From NCBI GenBank assembly GCA_020055645.1, contig CM034546.1:139893875-139957874 (forward strand): 64,000 nt of DNA, in the 5' to 3' direction. The notes beneath the pieces are model-generated. The model was not told the DNA's origin and searched no databases. It was given only the letters and a program-made list of their open reading frames with translations. The stretch is from Tomocerus qinae (lineage: Eukaryota; Arthropoda; Collembola; Entomobryomorpha; Tomoceridae). The translations under genes and the position numbers were made by a program. Shown here in pieces: positions 11,018-21,559 of the stretch (position 1 is its first letter; each line of letters starts with the position of its first letter).

Positions 11018-11832
11018 ATGGACTTGAAGAAGAATCTTTTCTTGCTCTTCTTGATTACGGGATCGGATGGTAAGTTTTTTTAAATATATTTTATTAATTA
11101 CTACTAATACCTACTACTAACAATACTAACTAAGACTATAACTATTTATTATTATATTATACACTATACATAATAAAAAATAAATATATTTTAGGATTTT
11201 GTGCGGGGGATACTTGTGAGGGGTGTCTGAAGGATAGCCAGTGTGCATATATTGAATATGCTTCTTCACCACCCCTATGCCTTTCAGACGATGATGCAGT
11301 GCCAGCCCCATATACCCGCATAACCAGCCTGCAAATTTTCTGCGCGGGTAATATATTATTATATTATTATACTATTACACTATTATTATACTATTATTAT
11401 ACTATTATAATACCATATTATTTATTTATTTTAGTTGTGGATAGAAATAAAGCCATCAGCATGGCGGGTAATGGAGTAGTAGCGGCGGGGTTGAATACAA
11501 CCCCCGTCCCTAATGTCATAGCGGTCCAAAATGGAATGGAAAAGCCAGTACCTGGTATCATAGCGATCCCATTGGATGATAAAGAGGATGATGGACTCTC
11601 TGACGCGACTCTTTCCGCCATTTGTGAGTTATTATTTATTATTGCATTTATTATTTTTGATTTTATTTATTTATTATCACATTATTTCTTATTTTATTTA
11701 TTTATTTATTATTTTATTGCAGCTATTGGATCCTTATTTGCTTTCGCCCTTCTTGACGTGGCAATATTTTATTTAGTAAAATATTTAAAACAACGATACT
11801 GCCCTTATATTCCATACTGTAGGATGGTATAA
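11018..11832 (+). CDS. Polinton spliced small membrane protein (A)
   Basis: The first exon begins MDLKKNLFLLFLITGSD, a good signal peptide, with CACC before the ATG. It is followed by three AT-rich introns with GT and AG borders (near 11070-11194, 11348-11434 and 11624-11722). The second exon is cysteine-rich (CAGDTCEGCLKDSQCAY), the third is a hydrophilic linker, and the fourth is a membrane segment (FAFALLDVAIFYLVKYL) with a short cytoplasmic tail. The predicted product is a small single-pass surface protein. It is on the opposite strand to the core viral genes, next to the left end. I do not recognise the family. Structural or host-interaction roles are both possible. Confidence 0.6.
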
Positions 11833-12067
11833 ATAAATAAATAATTTTATATTTATAATATGATTGTGTATTTATTTCAATTCATATATTCCTTTTATCC
11901 TGATAAATAGTCTATACTACCTATGTCGCTTTTAGTAAAAAGGGGCAGCACCTCGGCAAGGGCATACGACCTATATTATAGAAAATACAGATAGTATACA
12001 TAAGCGACACGCCACCCGCCTACCTAACTCTAATTTCTAATACAGTTAACAGAAATAAGGTGAATCA

Positions 12068-13052
12068 TTACTCATGAATTTGATTTATTTCTGAAAAATA
12101 AAATCCTCCGAGCACATCCTCACCTGATAAACTTTGTAAATAGTATACAATAGGATTTGACATTTTTATTCCACTTATTACAAAAATTTCATCTGTCCAA
12201 GATTTATGCCTACCCTTCTTAAAAATCGACTTCGCCCTGTATATTCTCACCTTATCTCCAATTTTTAATTTCGGTTTACCATCAATCAATTTAAGCGGTT
12301 CTTTAGAATATAACCTATCCCACACCTGCATTTGATTTTCTCTAGTAACCTCTATAGGGGCCATGCCAATGCTACGATGTTTTGTATGCAGATATGATTC
12401 TACAATATTTGGCAAAACATCAATGTACCGATATGTGTTTTTATGAGTAAAATACGCGTGAATTCTATTTAATATCGTGCGGATAACACGCTCACAAACA
12501 CTCGCTTTATTTAATGAATATGTATGATAATGGTTGATTCCATATTCCTTTGTCATTTTTAAAAATACACTGTTAAAGAATTCAGTACCTATAAAAACCC
12601 AAAAACATCTTTAGTATAAGATTATTAAATGATTAATTCAAGAATATACCTTGGTCTGTTTGTAAATTTTTGCAAACTCGACCCGAGTCTTCAATTATCG
12701 ATCGGAATGCTTCTGTAGTAGTTACGCCCCCTTTATTTTTTATGGGAATAATCCAAAGATATTTTGACAACACGTCGATAACAAAAAGTAAATATTTCAC
12801 CCCTCCATTATATTTAGAATATTGAGTCACAAATGCCAAGTCGGCCTGCCACAAATCATCTATTGAATAACTAATTGTTTTTCTTGTTTTAAATTTTTTA
12901 ATAATCCTCTTATGTAATGAATAACTAGGTTCAGTGGATAAAACCTTTTCCAAGGTACGTGTAGAATGAGGCACATGTGTTTTAAATGAACTAATTCCAC
13001 TAAATGCCCCATACTGCTTTGGGTCTGTATAGAGCTCTTTGATTGTAGACAT
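12068..13052 (-). CDS. Polinton integrase (rve family)
   Basis: Retroviral-type integrase split by a short AT-rich intron-like gap near 12557-12632. The upstream part has DDLWQADLAFVTQYSKYN and YLLFVIDVLSKYLWIIPIK, the first catalytic Asp region typical of Polinton integrases, followed by LQTDQG. The downstream part has SVCERVIRTILNRI, the catalytic Glu region, then a basic SH3-like tail (KPKLKIGDKVRIYRAKSIF). The enzyme inserts element DNA and makes 6-bp duplications, matching the GATCTC flanks. It is the last gene of the minus-strand block and a GC-rich hairpin island lies just upstream of its start. Confidence 0.88.
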
Positions 13053-13084
13053 CTTGACAGCTATTGCTAATCTGAATTAAATAT

Positions 13085-13180
13085 CATTCAGCAAGAGATA
13101 GGAGGTAGCGCCGCTTAGGAGGGGCCGAACCCGCGTCAGCGGGTTCTAGCCGCCGGGCCCCGCGCCTCCCCACCGTCCAT
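13085..13180. other. GC-rich island with hairpin between integrase and protease
   Basis: A sharp GC-rich patch in otherwise AT-rich DNA. It contains GAACCCGC-GTCA-GCGGGTTC, a perfect 8-bp stem with a 4-base loop (13127-13146), and GCCGGGCCCCGCG-like sequence. It lies upstream of the integrase start and downstream of the protease gene. It could be a transcript-end or regulatory structure. Nothing in the sequence decides which. Confidence 0.45.
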
Positions 13181-13248
13181 ATTTATTTCTATGTCAGCAA
13201 TGAACCACTAAGTAGAGTTAAACTCAATAAACTTATTTATTAATTTTG

Positions 13249-13855
13249 TTAAAAGTTAATACAGCACTGCACACAATAATTATTTCGTATTTGTTTAGAT
13301 TTAGAATAAATTTTATGAGTAAAATCTTTAACAATCCTATTATTAAGAGAGAGATTATTTGATAGACAATTATTTAACGTTATACAGTGTGACTTTTTTA
13401 TACACTTGTCAATAAAGTAGAGACAAAAGGCTCCACATGTATTAGTATCGAATGGTTGGTGCTGAATGTTGTTAGATATTACTTGCATATTTAATTTATT
13501 TTGAAAATTGATAAAGTGGCTACCATAATATTCCAAGTTATTACCATAGGAGTCATAAAATACTATACTAGAGCGTCTATTACTTATATAAACAGCAACC
13601 CAATGTAATCCACCTGCCAAAACAGATTTACATTTTAAATTTACAATTAATGTTACAACTAATTTTTTGTAATAATATAATTTTATAATATATCACAATT
13701 ACCTTTATTACTTTCGTCTGTATTTACAACTAGAGCGATTGGAAATTTATTTATAGCAACTCTATTTAAAAAGTCGCATGGTAGAACTGAACAAAACCCC
13801 ATTTTTTTATTACAAGTTAGAAACCTCAAACAGGAATAAATTTCATTTGTATTCA
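13249..13855 (-). CDS. Polinton adenain-like cysteine protease
   Basis: The first exon starts at 13855 with MNTNEIYSCLRFL, followed by an intron-like gap near 13620-13700. The second part holds the catalytic regions GGLHWVAVY (His), FYDSYG (Asp/Asn region) and TNTCGAFCLYF (Cys). These match the adenovirus/Ulp1-type maturation protease found in Polintons, which cleaves capsid precursor proteins. Its place after the major capsid gene and before integrase is the usual order. Confidence 0.85.
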
Positions 13856-15142
13856 TCCCTCCCGAAAATATGTATTAATTAATTTATCTATACAAAGAAC
13901 AGCTTGACTTTCAATGTACACAATACATGCTGTTGCTGAAGGTAATGGTTTTTTAAAATTTAATTCTATTCTTATAGTTCCATTGCGTTCCGGCGTGAAT
14001 GCATTTAATGTTTTACACGATTGTAAATCAAAGGCGTATATAGTATACCCCTTCTTGAACATTTCAAAAGTGATATCCGTTCCTGAATCATCCCCCAAAC
14101 TATTAGTTGAAAGATATAAATGAAAATACGCCCTCATGTACAAATCCTGATCATAGTCAAGAGTCATCATCTTTGCTACATACATATCATTATTGACAAC
14201 TAAATTTAATGCATTAAGATCAAAATGTTTGAAATCAAATGGATTTTTATCATATGCTCCCGCAACTGACAATGAATCCAAGAGTCCAATCAATATTCTA
14301 GTAGGTAGCACACCAGACAAAATTGTTTCATTAGTTATTGAACTATTATCCTTTGGTATTGTAAAGGATCTAATGTCAACCTTCTTCATAGGCATCTTAA
14401 TAAGAGCACTGCTATGTAATAGTTGATGATGCTTCAATGCTATCGATGGTAAGATTGTCTAAGATCTTACATACAAAACAGCAGATTCTAAAATCAATTT
14501 GTAGGCAGCTCCAGCAACCTTTGAGTTTAAACAAAAGGCATCCGAACTTCTAGTCAGTTTAATTCGAATTGACGCTCCAGGAATTAAATATCTTTGCACG
14601 AAGAATATATCCGTATACAATTTAGAGCAAAATTCAAACGTTTTGCTCAATGCTACCATTTTTGATTTTGCACTAAACCCCGTGCACGAATCGTCCAGTG
14701 CGGCTGGGTCCGACTCTGTTACATATCCCTGAACATATCCTATTGAATCTTTCCACTCTTTACCATAGTTAAGTAGTGTTTCAAAGAATGCACGATATGG
14801 ATGTAATGACTGACTAGTACTAATTAAAACCTCATTAATATATACTTCTACAATAGAAAACATAGAGTTACATGCATTATTACACAAAGCAACTTCGTCA
14901 GTTTGTTTAATTGCCGCTTTTACATTATCTGTAACTTTTCCCCTCACATATATGTATGTTTCGTATAAATCCCTATACAGATTCTCTGAGGGCGGTATAT
15001 TAAATTCTATAGGAGCTACAGCATTATCAACCACAGAACTAGTTGGATGATATTCCCCTAGAACTGTTGACGTCACCGTCGGGTCGATAGCTATATCACT
15101 TGTCACATCACACTCTGATCTAAACACAGCCCTCATTGTCAA
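13853..15142 (-). CDS. Polinton major capsid protein (double jelly-roll, F54H12.2-like)
   Basis: The first part starts MTMRAVFRSECDVTSDIAI and carries HPYRAFFETLLNYGKEW. The second carries NETILSGVLPTRILIGLLD and KNPFDFKHFDLNALNLVV. These features match the hexon-like capsid proteins usually annotated as F54H12.2-like in animals, and they align with the capsid gene at 62882-64000. In the virion model this protein forms the trimeric shell units. The gene is nearly whole. Its 3' end overlaps the protease start by a few bases, suggesting one compact transcription block. Confidence 0.9.
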
Positions 15143-15757
15143 TCAAAAATAGATTTCTTTACAAAATGTTGTCTTTGTTTTTCCTTCTTTCTTGACTTCA
15201 CTCGCTTCTTAGCACCAACCTTCCGCTTTTTATGCTTGATAACTTTACCACCCTTCTTCGACCTACGTCTCACCTTTTTAATTTTTATTTGACCGAAATT
15301 AGATTTTTTAGTTGATTTTCTCCGTTTCATACTCCGTTTGAGACCCTCCCCGTCTTGAATATTTTTACTAATATCCTGTAATGCTCCAATTCCTCTGTCT
15401 TTGATCGTTTCTCTAACGTTTCTTCCTTTAATAATGTCTGAAACAGACGATTTCGCAAACGTTTTTGCTGCAGGGAGTAAATATCTTTTTCCTAAAGGGA
15501 GAAGAGTTCTTGCTAATGTCGAAAATATTCCTCCCCAGCCTGAACCTTTTTGCCTTCTAGCACCTTAACACAATCAACACCCTTTTATATCAACTTTTAC
15601 CATTCAATATATTATATATGTTTTTTTACAAATTTAATACACATACCCTGAAAATATACTAAACCAGAAGACCCGCCCCACTGACTGTATGAGTCATCCT
15701 CATGATTATAGTAGTCAGTATCAAATCGCTCTAACTGATGTCTCTGATATTTGTTCA
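15139..15757 (-). CDS. Polinton pVI/X-like basic virion protein
   Basis: A short tyrosine-rich start (near 15757) is followed by a Gly-rich amphipathic segment, GSGWGGIFSTLARTLLPLG, and a strongly Lys/Arg-rich tail (15139-15330). The layout matches the protein at 62420-62851, which has GSGLGGIFGTFLRKLIPFA. In Polintons and adintoviruses such small proteins are thought to correspond to adenovirus pVI/pX-type minor virion proteins, with membrane-active helix and DNA-binding tail. An intron-like gap lies near 15570-15650. It sits between penton and capsid genes, as expected. Confidence 0.75.
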
Positions 15758-15770
15758 TGTTTCTTAATTT

Positions 15771-16562
15771 CTAGTGTTTTCTTCTAAAAAATAAGACACA
15801 GGATAAACAACCAGATGTAAAATGAATCTTATCTCCCGATTCATTTCGAACAGCAATGTGTATGTTGGAAATATAACTTTGATTTAATTCTAGAAAATAT
15901 AAATTTGTAAATATATGCTGCACAGTTTTTCCATGAGCGTCACTGGAATTATTAGGTATGACTCTTAACACATTAGCCTTAATATCACCTAAAAATTGAT
16001 CTGTGACTATATTACAATATACAAACATTTGCGTATTACCGCTATTCCAATTAGGTTCATAAGTCGATGTTACCCTTCCTTTACTAAACACCGTTCCTGC
16101 ATCAAATCCAAATATTGCCAACAATTTGTCCGATAAAATCAATTCGACATTTGGTGAGTCTATTTCAACTAAAGATTCATACTTTCCAATACCGAATCTA
16201 ACATTAATATTATGATTTTTCTTAACCATATCAGTACAAAATTCTTGATGAATCTTCGTAACCAATTCTCTTAAATTATAAATATTGTTAGGTACATAAT
16301 ATTCTAAATTTACATCAACATTTTTAATTCCATTTGCTTCTAAGAGCCACCTCTTAAGAATAATCTTCCTTTCTAAAGATGATGCATCGTCGGGAAATAT
16401 TTTGTTTGTTTGTGTGTAAGATATTTCCGTTAATGCTACTTCATATTCATCTTTAGATATTTGTAATGGGGTGTACAACTCGTTTCTAAAATCAGATATG
16501 GTGTTTAATGGATAATGGTTCATAGAGCCATTTGGCAAACATGTTACATAAAATCCCGCCAT
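15771..16562 (-). CDS. Polinton penton-like minor capsid protein
   Basis: A 263-residue open frame starting MAGFYVTCLPNGSMNHYP, including NTISDFRNELYTPLQIS and ending SGCLSCVLFFRRKH. It has the same plan as the 244-residue protein at 61622-62356 (NTISNFKNHLHTPIELEDDF to FCAQLHFRRKRY). This is the single jelly-roll penton-like protein of Polintons, which would fill the fivefold vertices. Its start overlaps the end of the upstream PC4-like gene by about 19 bases. The frame is whole. Confidence 0.88.
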   Translation of the reverse strand: MAGFYVTCLPNGSMNHYPLNTISDFRNELYTPLQISKDEYEVALTEISYTQTNKIFPDDASSLERKIILKRWLLEANGIKNVDVNLEYYVPNNIYNLRELVTKIHQEFCTDMVKKNHNINVRFGIGKYESLVEIDSPNVELILSDKLLAIFGFDAGTVFSKGRVTSTYEPNWNSGNTQMFVYCNIVTDQFLGDIKANVLRVIPNNSSDAHGKTVQHIFTNLYFLELNQSYISNIHIAVRNESGDKIHFTSGCLSCVLFFRRKH

Positions 16563-17128
16563 TGAGGGTTTGGATTAACCGCAACAATAGCTCTTACAAG
16601 ATTTTCAATCATCGTCACTGGCAATGTTAGTCCTTGTCCAATTGTAGTGCCATCAGGCCTTCGTATATGAAGAAAGGCGTTAACATCACCAGGCGAAGAT
16701 ATCCATACTCTATATCCCTGATCTATTAAAACCTCAAATTTTCCTTTTACCACAGATTTTGATTTCCTCCCACGCTTCGGCTTCACAGATTCACAAAGAT
16801 TTATCTCCTCTTCTACTTCACGTATAACTTTTTCTTCATTCACCAAAGGTTGGTCACTTCCCTCTTGGGTTGGTCGTGCCGACTTTAGAAAAGAAAAATA
16901 TATATTTGTTAAAACTATATTTTAAAGGGGAATGAATAAACAAATTTAACTTACTTCCATATCGCTGTTTGAGAGCTCGACTGATGATGATGTTCCTCGG
17001 ATCAGGCAGCATTTACAACTAACATTCTTACAAACTTTTATTGTAGTTTTACTATCCTTCTTAAATAAATTTAACGCCAATGCCAGAAGAGTTCCTACCC
17101 CCTTCATTATTACTATCTCGCTATGCAA
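16544..17128 (-). CDS. Polinton PC4-like DNA-binding protein (two exons)
   Basis: Exon 1 (about 16975-17128) encodes a hydrophobic helix (GVGTLLALALNLFKK) and a Cys-rich stretch (CKNVSCKCCLIRG). A GT-AG intron near 16886-16975 leads into an acidic linker, a basic patch (KPKRGRKSKS) and a C-terminal domain with VWISSPGDVNAFLHIRRPDG and a following helix. The C-terminal domain resembles the PC4 single-strand DNA-binding fold, and a similar domain occurs at 38371-38814 in the older Polinton. The PC4 call is by eye only. Confidence 0.5.
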
Positions 17129-17370
17129 CCCATGAGTGAGTAGTACTCACACATTATACCCATGTTTTAAGTCTTAATTATGGAAATAATCATGCGCAGT
17201 TATATTCCTCTATGATTTTACATGATTCAGAGGACGATATAAAAATAATAAAAATACAATTATAAGAATATCACCTTCTCAATCCTATAATTGTAAAACC
17301 ATGGAGTAGCAGAAATGTTTGTGCAAAAGTGCAAAAAAAGTTTATTCCAATCTTTAAATATAAAATTATA

Positions 17371-17865
17371 TTACAAGTTTAATTTTTTTGGTTTCTTTTT
17401 TAGCCTCTTAGGTTCATTAAGAGGTTGCCAATATTTAGACAAATGAGAAGGAAATGCAGGTGTCATTTCATGCTGCTTCCTTCTTAGTCGTCTTTTAACT
17501 ACCCTAACAGGAGTTCGTTGGTTGGTTGGTGGACCCTTAGCACTAGAAGTAGGTGACACTACTGATTTATCTGCAGTAGACTCCAAAGATAATGATGGAA
17601 CTGAAAGATTATCTTTTACTGTTTCAACTTTTGTTTTACTTTCTTCTTTAATTACCACAGGAGTGTCTTTTTCAATGTTTTCCAATGTTGACAATCTTTT
17701 AGAAAGGTTGTTTAATAACAAAAGTTTTAAGTCGTCCTGAGTATTTTTATCTGTATATAATAGTTGATTAATATCTTTTTCAACATTGTCCCTTTCAGAA
17801 GGCTTAAAAAATTTGTTATAAACACTTTCTGGAACCAGCTTTAGCTTTTTAAATTTTTCACTCAT
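17371..17865 (-). CDS. Polinton unknown basic protein
   Basis: A 164-residue frame starting MSEKFKKLKLVPESVYNKFF. The N-terminal third is helical with charged residues, the middle is Ser/Thr/Pro-rich and low complexity, and the C-terminus is strongly basic (VRVVKRRLRRKQH and RLKKKPKKLNL). It is not recognised. The basic tail and its place between polymerase and virion genes would suit a core or DNA-binding virion protein, but this is inference. Confidence 0.6.
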   Translation of the reverse strand: MSEKFKKLKLVPESVYNKFFKPSERDNVEKDINQLLYTDKNTQDDLKLLLLNNLSKRLSTLENIEKDTPVVIKEESKTKVETVKDNLSVPSLSLESTADKSVVSPTSSAKGPPTNQRTPVRVVKRRLRRKQHEMTPAFPSHLSKYWQPLNEPKRLKKKPKKLNL

Positions 17866-17867
17866 TT

Positions 17868-17990
17868 TAGTGCAGACAAAAGGGATGCTAAGACACCAGC
17901 CAATGAACCTCCTGTTTGGATTAACAATTTTCTCCTTTTCAATACACTAGCTTTTCTACAAACTAATTTCTTAAATAACTTTTTCTTACG
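17868..17990 (-). CDS. Polinton small hydrophobic open frame
   Basis: An open stretch of about 40 codons with a basic start (KKLFKKLVCRKASVLKRRK) and a hydrophobic end (LLIQTGGSLAGVLASLLSAL), stopping just before the ATG of the downstream gene. No ATG is visible in frame, so it may be an exon. Short basic proteins with a QTGG-hydrophobic end recur in Polinton and adintovirus genomes, usually beside virion genes. Confidence 0.4.
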
Positions 17991-20685
17991 TTTTATTTAC
18001 AGGCCACCACTTCATCATTTCATGTACCTCTCTTGGAAAACTCAAGTCTACTTCAAGATAATATCCGACATCAGCTTCCAAATCTAAATTTAGAAGGTTA
18101 CGTTTTAAATAATCCTTTTCTACCTCATCTATCCATGTAAAGCGTCCAGTTGGCAATGGTCCCATCATACTTTTTGTATACATCGCACAGCAATCAAGAA
18201 AGCATATCCAGCTTTTTGGTTTAGAAGCGTCATAATCGGATAGTAATTCATTATTTGCTTTAAGATGCCTTTGAGCCACAAATGCAAAACCACCTCTCGT
18301 GGCCTTTCTTAAAAACTGCACCATTGTAATGGAGTGCATCAATTCTATTTCCGCCCCTGTCGTTTTTAGAGCTAAATCGATGCTCAAACCAGGAAGGGTA
18401 TAATAGTTTTTATAATCCAGTTGAAAATTATTGTAAATCTCCTCACCAAAATTTATAAGACAGTCAGCTAGAAGTGTGGTGTCTAAAAGGCAATAAAACT
18501 GACACATATCTCCTAGATTGGCTATCTCAAATCGTTCATACAATGAAACTGCATAGTCATAATCTTCCTGTGAACAGGGTACCTTTGTAAGAGAGTTGAA
18601 ATATGACTCTATGCTAGGAAGTGTGGTTTCTTGAAAGCGGTCAAGATGGTTAAAATATGAATAGGGATATGGTATTTTTCTGAGCAGTGAGGTGTAGTCA
18701 CCACAGCCAATATTTTCAAAGCAATATTTTGTAATCCTAAACCTTTCCACACCCTGCCTCAGCACAGTTTTAACGCTATCATCTAGAGATGAGAGTAGGA
18801 AACGATAGGAGTCTAAAATTCGTAATACCCCATTTATCTGGATGCAGATAAATTCTTGAGAGGTGACTGGTATAATTTCCACAGTCATATCTCTTTTAAG
18901 TGCAGAAATCAGTAATGAAAAATCAAAACGACTTCCGTTATGAAAGTAGCAGTTAAATCTTGGAGTGTCCTGAAGCTTTGCATTACAACTACGACAGCTT
19001 ACACCTCTAAATCTACCATATCCGTCAATAATTTCTCCCGTTTCGGGATTTTTCTCAGCAATGTGACTGTGCTCGTATACTTTTCCTGTTTGAAGACTAA
19101 ATTCAACATTACAAAACGTACAGTGATTGGTCGCATAAAAAATCTCCATTTCATAAGGAGACTTTCTTGCTGGAGCTTGTGTACGTTCAATTACCCTCAA
19201 CAGTTCGCTACTTGCTGTAAGTGCTGTTCTAAGAAAATGTGTCGCTCCATCCGCACCTAAGAATGACCATTTTTTGATGAGAAAATTGTACTCGTCGAAA
19301 AGTAAAAGGGAATAACAAACAGGCGCATGCACAGCCCTCCTCTCTGTCCAGCTATATGATCCATCTCTCGTGCAGGATTGTATTGGTGTGACTAGAGTTT
19401 CAAAGTCAGCGACAAAAAAATAATTTTGTTTCACCATGCTTTTGATATTTGTAAATTTGAACGTGCTTGAGCTAGGCATTATCACTCTTTGGAGCCCCAA
19501 TTTGCGACACATTGTAAAATGTTCATTTCGCTTCTCCTCAGTGCCAAATTTATTAAAACAGGCATAGCAGTAATAACCAGCATGATTCCCTCTCTTGCCA
19601 AGCAAACTTGAAAAGTGCTTGATAAATGCATAATGGGAATTATTCATATCTTGTAAATAGAGCAACTTAAAATGTTTACTCTCATCAGGATGAAGTGATT
19701 CTGCACAATAAATGGGAAAGGGGTTATCTTCATCATCCAAACCCGCTAAAATAATTGAACAATCATTGTTTTGTTCGAAATGGGGAATACTACTGATGGC
19801 CATTGGAAGTATAATGTTATTCATATTAACAGTTTGAAGATATTGTATATATGGCCCTATTGTGTTAGCCCATCGTCTTGTACATGGATATTTTGCGGAT
19901 AAATATGCATAGACAAAGCATAGATTGTCATGTGCATTTTTAATATTTAAAAGACAGCGTTTGTTTTATATTTTAGAAGGAGCCTTAATATAACTCCTAC
20001 CGGTCTGACGTCTATACCTCCCAATGTTTATGGTATAGTCTACAACTTTATATAAATTCCAATTTGATCCATGATATTGAAATTCGACCATTCTATATAT
20101 TAATTTCGATATCATGTCGTGAACAATTGCAACTATGAAATCTGGATGTGTAATGGTGTGTGCAAAACTAGTAAAAATAAAGTCGACCATATTATCCATA
20201 TCACTAACTTTAAAAAGTTTTACAGTGACGGACATAAAAGATTTAAATGTTCCCAATCTAGAAAAGGCATCTCTAAATAATGACAATATCGCAGGACGAA
20301 GAAATTGAAAAAATGTGTCCAAATCAGATATGTGGACCACATCGAGTGTACCTGCCCATGATTCTAAATATCCTTCATGGGCGGTTCTCCTAATTGGAAA
20401 GTAATTTTCAAAGACGACATTAGGATAATCAGAAAAATTCCCACCTCCACCTCCCTGGAAATAGTCCCCATGGAAAGACTGAAAGTGGTAATCTAGATCT
20501 TGCCGGCGATTGTACCGCAGGTTGCAGAGTGAACATTCGAAAGACTAAAACAAAGAAATGTGTAAGACTTATAAATTAGACTTAGACTACAATTATTTCA
20601 AAATATTACCTGTTCAGTAGATTCCAATTGTATTGGGGATGGTACAGGTGATGGCGGCTCTGTAGATGGTGAGTGATCCATTATT
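17986..20685 (-). CDS. Polinton protein-primed DNA polymerase B (partial)
   Basis: The start exon near 20685 (MDHSPSTEPPSP) leads to a C2H2 finger (CSLCNLRYNRRQDLDYHF) and the N-terminal domain shared by Polinton polymerases, ending TGRSYIKAPSK near 19970. After an intron-like gap comes a 612-codon frame with exonuclease motifs FVADFETL, CYFHNGSRFDF and YCLLDTTLLADC, then the beginning of the polymerase part (FLDCCAMYTKSMMGPLPTG). Family-B polymerases of this type copy the element from a terminal-protein primer. Only part of the polymerase is recognisable, so this gene is broken. Confidence 0.85.
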
Positions 20686-20689
20686 TAAA

Positions 20690-21000
20690 AAGAAAAGGCG
20701 GTGGCGGCGGCGGCGGCTCCCCCGGCGGGCGGCCCCGGCGGGCGGCCCCGGCGGGCGGGCGGGGCGGGTGGTCTGTGCTGGGTGGATAAGTTATGTGCCG
20801 CTGTCGGGTGGGTAAGTTAAAGTTATGTGTCGGTGTCGGGTAAGTTGTGTGTCGGTGTCGGGTAAGTTGTGTGTCGCTGTCGGGTAAGGTATGTGTCGGT
20901 GTCGGGTAAGTTATGTGTCGGGTAAGTGATGTGTCGGTGTCGGGTAAGTTATGTGCCGGTGTCGGGTAAGTTATGTGCCGGTGTCGGGTGTATGTGATGA
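20690..21000. repeat. GC-rich minisatellite upstream of the polymerase gene
   Basis: GGCGGCGGCGGC and CCCCGGCGGGCGG-type repeats (about 20697-20770) are followed by roughly ten degenerate copies of a 20-22-bp unit close to TGTGTCGGTGTCGGGTAAGT. Each unit contains GGGTAAGT, a match to a splice donor on the plus strand. It lies in the gap between the polymerase start and the Pro-rich gene, in the middle of the AT-rich Polinton. Confidence 0.8.
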
Positions 21001-21057
21001 GTACTGCTTTCGGGTGGATGTTAGTGTCAAATGAATGTCAGTACAGTCTGGACACAA

Positions 21058-21555
21058 TCAGTTTGAATTATCTGGACTTGGAGGGAAGGTAAACGGAGGA
21101 CTTGGAAATTGAAAGTTGTTTAACCACTCTAATGTGGTTAATGAGGTTGTGTGATTGATCAAGTGAGGAGGTGGGTGTGAATCGGGTGTTTGTTGCGAAT
21201 GTATAGAATCGTTTGCCGAAGATGGACTTGGCGGAGGAGGAGGGGTGGGAGAATTTGCCGGTAGAATAAAGACTGGTGAGGGTGGAGATAGGGATAATGA
21301 CCTTGTCGGGTGTTGATTATGGAGGATCTCCTCGGCGAGTTGTTGATCTGCTCCGGAGGATTGTTGTAGCTGTTGTTGTTGGTGCTGCTGCCGATCCCGC
21401 CGCTCTTCACGATATTCACGCTCTACCTCTTCAAGATGAGCTAACAGCGCTTGAATGAAAGGGGATAGTGGTGGGGGGGACGGCGTACGGGCACTAGCGT
21501 TGAGTTGACGAAAAGGTCGACGAGGAACACCGCGCGGGCGGTTCGGCTTCCACAC
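21058..21555 (-). CDS. Polinton Pro/Gln-rich low-complexity protein
   Basis: A 165-residue frame starting MWKPNRPRGVPRRPFRQ. It has a charged helix (LAHLEEVEREYREERR), a Gln run and a long Pro/Ser-rich tail. No known domain. The composition suits a disordered regulatory or virion-associated protein, but the GC-rich repetitive DNA could also give an accidental open frame. The extended frame and normal-looking helix favour a real gene. Confidence 0.45.
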   Translation of the reverse strand: MWKPNRPRGVPRRPFRQLNASARTPSPPPLSPFIQALLAHLEEVEREYREERRDRQQHQQQQLQQSSGADQQLAEEILHNQHPTRSLSLSPPSPVFILPANSPTPPPPPSPSSANDSIHSQQTPDSHPPPHLINHTTSLTTLEWLNNFQFPSPPFTFPPSPDNSN

Positions 21556-21559
21556 TGGG

